This document shows, one piece after another, positions 59,001-64,000 of a DNA stretch of 64,000 nt. The notes beneath the pieces are model-generated. The model saw nothing but the letters and a program-made list of their open reading frames with translations, was not told where the DNA came from and searched no databases. The position numbers and the translations under genes are program-made. Source of the stretch: Leifsonia sp. 71-9. GTDB lineage: Bacteria; Actinomycetota; Actinomycetes; Actinomycetales; Microbacteriaceae. Location of the stretch: contig NZ_MKVJ01000013.1 in the NCBI RefSeq assembly GCF_001898805.1, forward strand, positions 1 to 64,000. The letters are read 5' to 3'. Position 1 is the stretch's first letter; every line of letters starts with the position of its first letter.

Positions 59001-60028
59001 CGACCGTCCTCCTGCTACCCGCGATGACGCGCATCCGCGACGGCGCGTTCCTCGCCGACGACACGCTCGTCGCGTCGTACGAGCTCGGCGGCGGCTACGT
59101 GCGCATCGCCCGGGTCGAGATCGGCGAACGGGCGTTCCTCGGCAACTCCGGGATGGCGGGCGGCGGCAACCGCGTCCCCCGCGACGGTCTCGTCGCCGTG
59201 CTCTCGGTCGCCCCGCGCAAGGCCAAGGCGGGCTCGTCGTGGCTGGGCTCCCCGCCGGTCAAGCTGCGGCGGCGGGTGCAGGAGGCGGACGTCTCGCGGA
59301 CCTACGCGCCCTCCACCGGCCTGCGGGTCGCCCGCACGACCTGGGAGTTGCTGCGCATCGTCCCGGTGCTCGTGTCGTGCGCGATCGGCCTGGGTGTCGT
59401 GCTGGGACTCGGTGCGATCGTCGAGGCGTGGGGCGTGTGGTGGGCCGTGCTCCTCAGCGGGCCCGTGCTGCTCGCCGCAGGAGCGGCGGCCGCCGCCGTC
59501 AGCTCCGCGGCCAAGTGGGCGCTGCTCGGGAGGCTGCGCGCGGGCGAGCATCCCCTGTGGTCGTCCTTCATCTGGCGCAGCGAGGTCTCGGACACCTTCA
59601 CCGAGATGGTCGCCGCCCCCTGGTTCGCGTGGGCCGCCGCCGGCACGCCCGCGCTCGTGTGGTGGCTGCGCAGCCTGGGAGCGCGCATCGGGCACGGCGT
59701 GTGGATCGACAGCTACTGGCTCCCGGAGGCTGATCTGGTCTCGCTGGGCGACGCGACGACGGTCAATCGGGGTTGCGTCGTGCAGACGCACCTGTTCCAT
59801 GATCGAATCATGAGCATGGACGAGGTCATCATCGAGCGCGGCGGCACCCTGGGGCCGCACAGCGTCATCCTCCCGGCGGCCGCGATCGGCGCGGAGGCGA
59901 CGGTCGGCCCGGCCTCCCTGGTCATGCGCGGCGAGACGGTCCCCACCGGCAGCCGCTGGAGCGGCAACCCGATCGGTCCGTGGCGCGAGGTCGTGGTGCG
60001 GCAGTACCAGACGCGGGCGGCCCGATGA
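56078..60028 (+). CDS. Pls/PosA-family NRPS-like protein: A-T didomain plus membrane and LbH domains
   Basis: The 1316-residue protein begins with an adenylation domain (A3 motif IIFTSGSTGTPKGVAVRHRS from about residue 169, NTYGPTEATV, YRSGDLVRFDPAG, KVGGRRIELGEVEAAL). A carrier domain follows with Ser554 in DNFFDLGGGSLAAAQ. After it come several membrane helices and left-handed beta-helix hexapeptide repeats (GAGSTVGARSSLMPGAKIGR, GPHSVILPAAAIGAEATVG). This is the Pls/PosA architecture, the family of epsilon-poly-lysine synthetase, which needs no condensation domain. GTG 56078 lies nine bases after a -10-like TAGCGT. Product unknown. Coupled to the M1 peptidase by an ATGA overlap. Confidence 0.9.
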   Translation: MTDPDGSAAPGLLLRSALAPAPRTLIDILRASVAADPEASAIEDARGALSYRELLANVLATAGRLRLAGVRPGDRVGVRMTSGTRELYLAILSVLAARAAYVPVDADDPQERADLVFGEAAVRGVIGDDGYRATGADEAVPLFGVDAPHPSTAAVPLVDPPVADDDAWIIFTSGSTGTPKGVAVRHRSAAAFVDAEARIFLQDEPIGSQDRVLAGLSVAFDASCEEMWLAWGHGACLVPAPRSLVRTGMDLGPWLEAHRITIVSTVPTLAALWPPEALDNVRLLIFGGESCPPELVNRLAVEGREVWNTYGPTEATVVACGTALTAGEPVRVGLPLDGWDLAVVDAEGLPVAEGETGELVIGGVGLARYLDPAKDAEKYAPMPTLGWERAYRSGDLVRFDPAGLFYLGRADDQVKVGGRRIELGEVEAALQALPGVSGAAAAVRKSAAGNDILVGYLAVPERDAFDRATALAQLREELPAALVPLLAVVDDLPVRTSGKVDRAALPWPLEDTADGPSPAGDDPVAELLAADWRSVLGLPVTGPDDNFFDLGGGSLAAAQLVSLVRRRHPDISVADVYAHPRFTAMAQALAESSPLPSAASTHVVPRTPRRMQILQTVLGLPLFILNGVRWLLYLLTAAAILRPFGGFDALPEVDVVWLLVGLLVFVTPWGRMAIAVVAARLLLAVVKPGDYPRGGGVHLRLWLAEQVAHQIGAASLAGAPWISYYARALGAKIGPGVDLHTLPPVTGMLRIGAGASIEPEVDLAGYWIDGDLVRIGEVRIGAGSTVGARSSLMPGAKIGRGATVAPGSAVFGRVPAGQTWAGSPAVRVGRSHEWWPKERPPRRTRWVFAYAVASLVVSLAPVVAFAAGALVLAAAIRGAATMAEVAGRAFAALVPGTLVAGLVLAGLVVLIVRLLGIGIEEGVHPVRSRVGWQVWSTERLLDMARTILFPLYASLFTPVWLRMLGARVGTDVEASTVLLLPAMTRIRDGAFLADDTLVASYELGGGYVRIARVEIGERAFLGNSGMAGGGNRVPRDGLVAVLSVAPRKAKAGSSWLGSPPVKLRRRVQEADVSRTYAPSTGLRVARTTWELLRIVPVLVSCAIGLGVVLGLGAIVEAWGVWWAVLLSGPVLLAAGAAAAAVSSAAKWALLGRLRAGEHPLWSSFIWRSEVSDTFTEMVAAPWFAWAAAGTPALVWWLRSLGARIGHGVWIDSYWLPEADLVSLGDATTVNRGCVVQTHLFHDRIMSMDEVIIERGGTLGPHSVILPAAAIGAEATVGPASLVMRGETVPTGSRWSGNPIGPWREVVVRQYQTRAAR

Positions 60029-61341
60029 CCGGCGGCTCCGCCGGACCGGTCTCGCACGCCTACCTCCCGCGCTCCGGCACCGACGACTACGCGGTGCTCT
60101 CCTACGACCTGACGCTCGACTACCGCGTGACGAACAACCGCCTGGACGCGGTCGCGATCATCACCGGCCGCGCCGCCGTGCCGCTCACCGCGATCGTCCT
60201 CGACCTGGTGCACCTGCGCGCCAAGAAGGTGCGGCTCGACGGGGAGAAGCGCACGAAGTTCTCGCAGAACCAGACCCACCTGCGGGTGACGCCCTCCGCC
60301 CCGATCGCCGCGGGCGACGAGTTCCGCGTCGAGATCGCGTACGACGGCTCCCCCGCTCCGCGCCGCACCCGGTGGGGCACGCTCGGCTGGGAGGAACTGA
60401 CGGACGGCGTGATCGTCGCCGCGCAGCCGTCGGGCGCGCCGACCTGGTTCCCGTGCAACGACCGGCCGTCGGACAAGGCGTCGTACCGCATCCGCATCAC
60501 CACCGAGGCGGCGTACACCGTGCTCGCCACCGGCGAGCTGGTCGAGCACAGCGTCGGCGCCGGCCGGGGCACGTGGCTCTTCGAGCGCGCCGAGCCGACC
60601 GCGACCTACCTCGCAGCCGTGCAGATCGGCCGCTACACGCTCGAACCGCGGCGCATCGGCGACGTGGAGGTCGTGCTCGCCTACCCGCCGGCGCTCGCCC
60701 GCCGGGTGCTCGCCGACTTCGCCCCGCTCTCCCGGATGCTCGACTGCTTCCAGGAGCGCTTCGGCCCGTACCCGTTCCCGTCCTACACGGTCGTCGTCAC
60801 CGAGGACCCGCTGGAGATCCCGTTGGAGGCGCAGGCGATGGCCACCTTCGGGGCGTCGCACGTCGACGGCCGCGGCGGCTCCGAGCGCCTGATCGCGCAC
60901 GAGCTCGCACACCAGTGGTTCGGCAACAGCGTCGGCCTCGCGGGCTGGCGCGACATCTGGCTCAACGAGGGCTTCGCCTGCTACGCCGAGTGGATCTGGT
61001 CGGAGGCATCGGGCGGCCCGTCCGCCAACACGCTGGCGCGCACGCATCACGCGCTGCTCCGGGTCAAGCCGCATGACCTCGTCCTCGGGGATCCGGGACC
61101 GGACGCGATGTTCGACGACCGCGTCTACAAGCGCGGGGCGTGCACGCTGCACGCGCTGCGCAAGCGGATCGGCGACGATCGGTTCTTCGACCTGCTCCGC
61201 GCCTGGTGCGCAGCCAACCGGTTCGGCACCGTCGACTCCACGATGTTCGAGGCGCTGGCGACCGAGTACGCGGAGGAACCGCTCGGCGAGTTCTTCGACG
61301 CGTGGCTGCGCGAGACCCGGCTGCCGTCGCTCTCCGCCTGA
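60025..61341 (+). CDS. M1-family zinc metallopeptidase
   Basis: The 438-residue protein has the gluzincin site H292-E293-x-x-H296 in RLIAHELAHQWFGNSVG and E315 in LNEGFACYAEW, 18 residues on, with the catalytic Tyr likely in VYKRGACTLHALR. The exopeptidase loop GAMEN is replaced by EAQAMATFG, as in many small actinobacterial M1 proteins. There is no signal peptide, so it is cytoplasmic. Its ATG overlaps the Pls-like stop, so the two are made together and may act on the same peptide. Confidence 0.9.
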   Translation: MTGGSAGPVSHAYLPRSGTDDYAVLSYDLTLDYRVTNNRLDAVAIITGRAAVPLTAIVLDLVHLRAKKVRLDGEKRTKFSQNQTHLRVTPSAPIAAGDEFRVEIAYDGSPAPRRTRWGTLGWEELTDGVIVAAQPSGAPTWFPCNDRPSDKASYRIRITTEAAYTVLATGELVEHSVGAGRGTWLFERAEPTATYLAAVQIGRYTLEPRRIGDVEVVLAYPPALARRVLADFAPLSRMLDCFQERFGPYPFPSYTVVVTEDPLEIPLEAQAMATFGASHVDGRGGSERLIAHELAHQWFGNSVGLAGWRDIWLNEGFACYAEWIWSEASGGPSANTLARTHHALLRVKPHDLVLGDPGPDAMFDDRVYKRGACTLHALRKRIGDDRFFDLLRAWCAANRFGTVDSTMFEALATEYAEEPLGEFFDAWLRETRLPSLSA

Positions 61342-61403
61342 AACGGCCGGTTTCCGACCGCAATCGGGTCCACGCTGGTGAGGACACCAGCGAAGGAGCC
61401 ACG

Positions 61404-61955
61404 ATGACCGAGCCGACACCGAACCACCGCAGCACGCCCGCGGGCTACACCACCGTCGCCCCCTGGGTGATGACCGACGACACCGCCGCCTTCCTCGACT
61501 TCGTCGCGGCGGTCTTCCACGGCGAGGAGCTCGCCCGGGTCGCCGTGGAGGGCGGCGGGATCGGCCACGCCGAGATCCGCATCGGAGACACCGTCGTGCT
61601 GGCGTTCGATCGGCGCCCCGAGTGGCCGGTGCTGCCGAGCCTCCTGCGCGTGTTCCTGCCGGATGCGACGGAGGCCATCGAGCGCGCGGTCGAGCGCGGA
61701 GCCCGCGTCGTGACCCCTGTCTCCGACAGCGCGTTCGGGCAGCGGGGCGGTCGGATCAGCGACCCCTGGGGCAACATCTGGTGGGTCGTCACGGTCGTCG
61801 AGGACGTTCCGGAGGCGGAGATGTGGCGCCGCCTGGCGGAGCCGCGCTACGCGGAGCAGATGCGCGTCGCGCAGGAGACGCTCGACCGTGAGCTGAGCGG
61901 GCAGTCCGGACGGTCGTGGCGGCCGCTGCAGGCGGGCGGCCCGGTCGACGGCTGA
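61404..61955 (+). CDS. VOC/PhnB-like glyoxalase-fold protein
   Basis: The 183-residue protein resembles PhnB: TVAPWVMTDDTAAFLDFVAA, GHAEIRIGDTVVLAFDRRPE, and SDSAFGQRGGRISDPWGNIW then WVVTVVEDV. The SDPxGNxW end is diagnostic of the group. Start at ATG 61404 follows GAAGGAG. Ligand unknown. Confidence 0.9.
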   Translation: MTEPTPNHRSTPAGYTTVAPWVMTDDTAAFLDFVAAVFHGEELARVAVEGGGIGHAEIRIGDTVVLAFDRRPEWPVLPSLLRVFLPDATEAIERAVERGARVVTPVSDSAFGQRGGRISDPWGNIWWVVTVVEDVPEAEMWRRLAEPRYAEQMRVAQETLDRELSGQSGRSWRPLQAGGPVDG

Positions 61956-61991
61956 GCGCCTCCCGGACCGCGAACGCCTACGGCCTACGAC

Positions 61992-62969
61992 CTACGGCTT
62001 CAGCAGCACCTTGCCGACCCGGCCCTGGCGGTCGCTGGCGTGCACGGCGTCGTGGATGTCGTCCAGCACGTACACACCGGCGACCGGAAGGGTGATCCCG
62101 CCGGAGACGGCGGCCGTGATCAGCTCGCCGAACAGCGCGTTGCGCTTGTCGGCGGGCATGGCGGCGCTCACCTTGCTGCCCCAGAAGCCCTTCACGGTGG
62201 CCTGCTTGAAGATGACGTCGCCCGACGAGATCGACATCGTGTCAGAGGCCATCGCGCCGAACGAGACGAGCGTGCCGCCCTCGACGAGCAGGTGCAGCAG
62301 GTCGCCGCTGGACTCGCCGCCCACGGAGTCGACGGCGGCCGCGATCGGCGCGCCACCGGTGAGATCGGCGACATGGCTGCGCCAATCGTCGTGCCCGGTC
62401 GCGACCACGTTGCCGATGCCCGCCTCGGCGAGCACCGTCACGTCGGCCTCCCGCCGCACCAGCCCGATGACGTTGACGCCCCGCGTGGCGGCGAACTGGG
62501 CGAGCAGGCGGCCGACGGCTCCGTTCGCGGCGTTCTGGATGATCCAGTCGCCCGCCTCGACCTCGAGGAAGTCGAGGAGGCTCAGCGCGCTGAACGGCAT
62601 CGCCACGAGCTGGGCGGCGGTCTCGTCGCTCAGGGCGTCGGGCACGGGGATGAGTCCCGCGGCCTTCGCCACGAAGTACTCGCTCCACACGCCGAAGGTG
62701 CCTCCGGTGACGACCCGCTGGCCCACCGCCGGGGATTCGACGCCCTCGCCGAGCGCGTCCACGATGCCGACGGCCTCGGTCCCCGCCTGGGCGGGCAGCT
62801 CCGGCTTGAAGCCGTAGGTGCCGCGGGCGGTCCAGAGATCGTGGTTGTGGATGGGCGAGAGCACGGTCCGGACGCGGACCTGCCCGGGCCCCGGTTCCGG
62901 GAGCGGTCGCTCCTCCACACCGAGGACCCGGGCAGGGTCACCGAATTCGTGCTGGACGAGAGCGCGCAT
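61992..62969 (-). CDS. Zinc-less MDR quinone oxidoreductase
   Basis: The 325-residue protein has MRALVQHEFGDPARVLGVEE, GTYGFKPELPAQAGTEAVGI, and cofactor motif IIQNAANGAVGRLLAQFAAT (AxxGxxG variant). Structural Cys for zinc are absent, as usual in QOR-like enzymes. NADPH-dependent reduction of a quinone or enone is expected. Encoded just after, and facing away from, the siderophore-binding protein on the same strand. Confidence 0.88.
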   Translation of the reverse strand: MRALVQHEFGDPARVLGVEERPLPEPGPGQVRVRTVLSPIHNHDLWTARGTYGFKPELPAQAGTEAVGIVDALGEGVESPAVGQRVVTGGTFGVWSEYFVAKAAGLIPVPDALSDETAAQLVAMPFSALSLLDFLEVEAGDWIIQNAANGAVGRLLAQFAATRGVNVIGLVRREADVTVLAEAGIGNVVATGHDDWRSHVADLTGGAPIAAAVDSVGGESSGDLLHLLVEGGTLVSFGAMASDTMSISSGDVIFKQATVKGFWGSKVSAAMPADKRNALFGELITAAVSGGITLPVAGVYVLDDIHDAVHASDRQGRVGKVLLKP

Positions 62970-63038
62970 GGAAGCTCCTTGGCTCGGAGGGACAGGGTCT
63001 TCTCCAGCCTAGGCCGCGCGCGCCGTGCATCCGCTGGG

Positions 63039-64000
63039 CTACGTGAACGTCTTCAGGTTCTTCTCGATCGCGTCGATGACCCCGAGGGCGTCGGAGTACG
63101 AACCGGGCAGGAAGTCGGGGGTGCCGACCGCGTGGCCGCCGGAGACGGCGGCCAGGTCCCGGTAGCTCTGCAGGGCGAACAGCTTGTCGATGTTGTTGGC
63201 CGGGGTGCCGTCGTTGTTCGTGTAGTAGATCAGCGCGTCGGCGTCGCTCAGCAGGTCGGTCTTCTCGTACGAGACGGACTGGTTGTCGCCGGCCTTGGTG
63301 CCGGCGGTGGCGGAGGCGAACTGCGCGCCGAGCTGCTTCAGGATGGCGCCGACGGGCGAGGTGTCGCTGTAGATCCAGTAGTTGCCGGCGTCGAAGCCGC
63401 CCTGGATGACGTCCCACTTCACGGTCGCGAGCGGGGAGGCGTAGGTGGAGGAGACCTGCTTCACCCGGTCGTCGTACTTCGCCTTCAGCGCGTCGTACGG
63501 GCCGGTGGCGTTCGCGAAGTCGGCCGTGTACTTCGGGTAGTCCTGCCAGGTCGCGTCGTCGTCGAAGGGCGCGAACGTGGTCGGGGCGATCGCCGAGAGC
63601 TTCTTGTACGCCTCCTTGAGGTACGGCACGTCGACGCCGATGATCAGGTCGGGCTTGAGGGCCGCGATCTTCTCGAAGTCGACGGTGCCGCCGTCCGTGA
63701 CCTTGTCGGTCTTCTTCCAGTCGGCGAGGTAGAGCTCCGGGACGTACTGCTCTCCGCTGTTCTCGACGCCGACCGGGGCCACGTCGAAGTCGAGCAGGGA
63801 CTCCGTGGTCCACGAGTGCACCGACACGATGCGCTTCGGGTGCGTCGGGATCGTCACCGTGCCTTCGGGGGTCGAGACGCTCCTCGTGTCGGAGCTGCTG
63901 CCGGAGTCTCCGGTGGCGGGGGCGCTGCAGGCCGCGAGGGCGAGCGCGAGGGCGGCGCCGGTGAGGGCGAGCGCGACGCGGCGGAGACCAGGACGGCGGT
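63039..64000 (-). CDS. Iron-siderophore ABC transporter substrate-binding lipoprotein (5-prime part beyond window)
   Basis: The frame is open to the window edge. Before the internal GTG at 63857 it encodes a lipoprotein signal, RRVALALTGAALALALAACS with lipobox LAAC, followed by a Ser-rich linker and the FecB/FhuD-like domain: HPKRIVSVHSWTTESLLDFD, IAALKPDLIIGVDVPYLKEA and YRDLAAVSGGHAVGTPDFL. It binds ferric siderophores at the cell surface and hands them to a permease. The start lies just outside 64000. Upstream transporter genes would be expected beyond the window. Confidence 0.9.
   Translation of the reverse strand, partial: RRPGLRRVALALTGAALALALAACSAPATGDSGSSSDTRSVSTPEGTVTIPTHPKRIVSVHSWTTESLLDFDVAPVGVENSGEQYVPELYLADWKKTDKVTDGGTVDFEKIAALKPDLIIGVDVPYLKEAYKKLSAIAPTTFAPFDDDATWQDYPKYTADFANATGPYDALKAKYDDRVKQVSSTYASPLATVKWDVIQGGFDAGNYWIYSDTSPVGAILKQLGAQFASATAGTKAGDNQSVSYEKTDLLSDADALIYYTNNDGTPANNIDKLFALQSYRDLAAVSGGHAVGTPDFLPGSYSDALGVIDAIEKNLKTFT

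Noticed and set aside
56578-59733. A 1051-residue plus-strand frame inside the Pls-like gene
   Set aside because: Out-of-frame shadow rich in Arg/Gly/Ala; the overlapping 1316-residue frame is a clear A-T-LbH protein.
60832-60860. Missing GAMEN motif in the M1 peptidase as a sign of inactivity
   Set aside because: Small actinobacterial M1 proteins often carry variants such as LEAQ-type loops, and the zinc site is complete.

Overview
The window is high-GC DNA, with strong G/C preference at third codon positions and frequent GTG starts. The order aceE, PucR-type regulator, fabD, fabH, acpP, fabF followed by a convergent DUF3145 gene is typical of Actinobacteria and especially Microbacteriaceae; a Leifsonia-like organism is the best guess. 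That assignment rests on gene content and order, because no rRNA is present. No CRISPR array, integrase, transposase or phage module was seen.

Layout. (1) 1-4200 is a scrambled accessory island on the minus strand. It holds several orphan ends of Rhs/YD-repeat proteins, each with a short glycine-rich hydrophobic C-terminus and followed by a gene for a small two-helix membrane protein. Mixed in are three whole or partial copies of a YCII-like gene and an exact 462-bp tandem duplication. (2) 4200-13500 carries small membrane proteins, RibD-type reductases, a GntR/membrane-protein pair, a TetR-controlled quinone oxidoreductase that is frameshifted as given, a CPBP protease, a GNAT enzyme and an MprF-like lysyl-transferase protein. 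(3) 13600-16900 has a NarL-type two-component system and small envelope proteins. (4) 16900-32500 is a run of short regulator/enzyme modules: SDR with MarR, ArsR with SRPBCC, HxlR with an F420-reductase-like protein and a luciferase-like monooxygenase, MarR with a PEBP protein, and an XRE regulator next to an epimerase. Several have palindromes or direct repeats between the divergent genes. (5) 32500-39700 contains membrane proteins, an acyltransferase, RidA, an FBP-domain protein, a class II amidotransferase, Usp, a VOC protein, a zinc-ribbon/VSR-like nuclease fusion and a steroid-reductase-like protein. (6) 39700-41640 is an ABC-F ATPase with an upstream 8-codon ORF and terminator-like hairpin, which looks like an attenuator, and a large nested inverted repeat downstream. 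(7) tRNA-Val(UAC) lies beside a degenerate copy of its own 3-prime end. (8) 41800-50200 is core metabolism: peroxiredoxin, pyruvate dehydrogenase E1 and the type II fatty-acid synthesis operon, closed by a strong terminator. (9) 50200-64000 holds DUF3145, PadR, DUF1684, a family A DNA polymerase, two divergent NUDIX genes, a Pls/PosA-type NRPS-like protein coupled to an M1 metallopeptidase, a VOC protein, a quinone oxidoreductase and the start of a siderophore-binding lipoprotein.

How the genes work together: AceE makes acetyl-CoA, which feeds the adjacent FabD/FabH/AcpP/FabF set, with a PucR-type regulator between them as the likely lipid-supply sensor. The Pls-like protein and the M1 peptidase are translationally coupled and probably share a peptide-related task at the membrane. 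The Rhs remnants look like a contact-dependent competition locus in which toxin tips and immunity genes pile up downstream of an active Rhs gene outside the window. The ABC-F leader suggests drug-induced control of a ribosome-protection ATPase.
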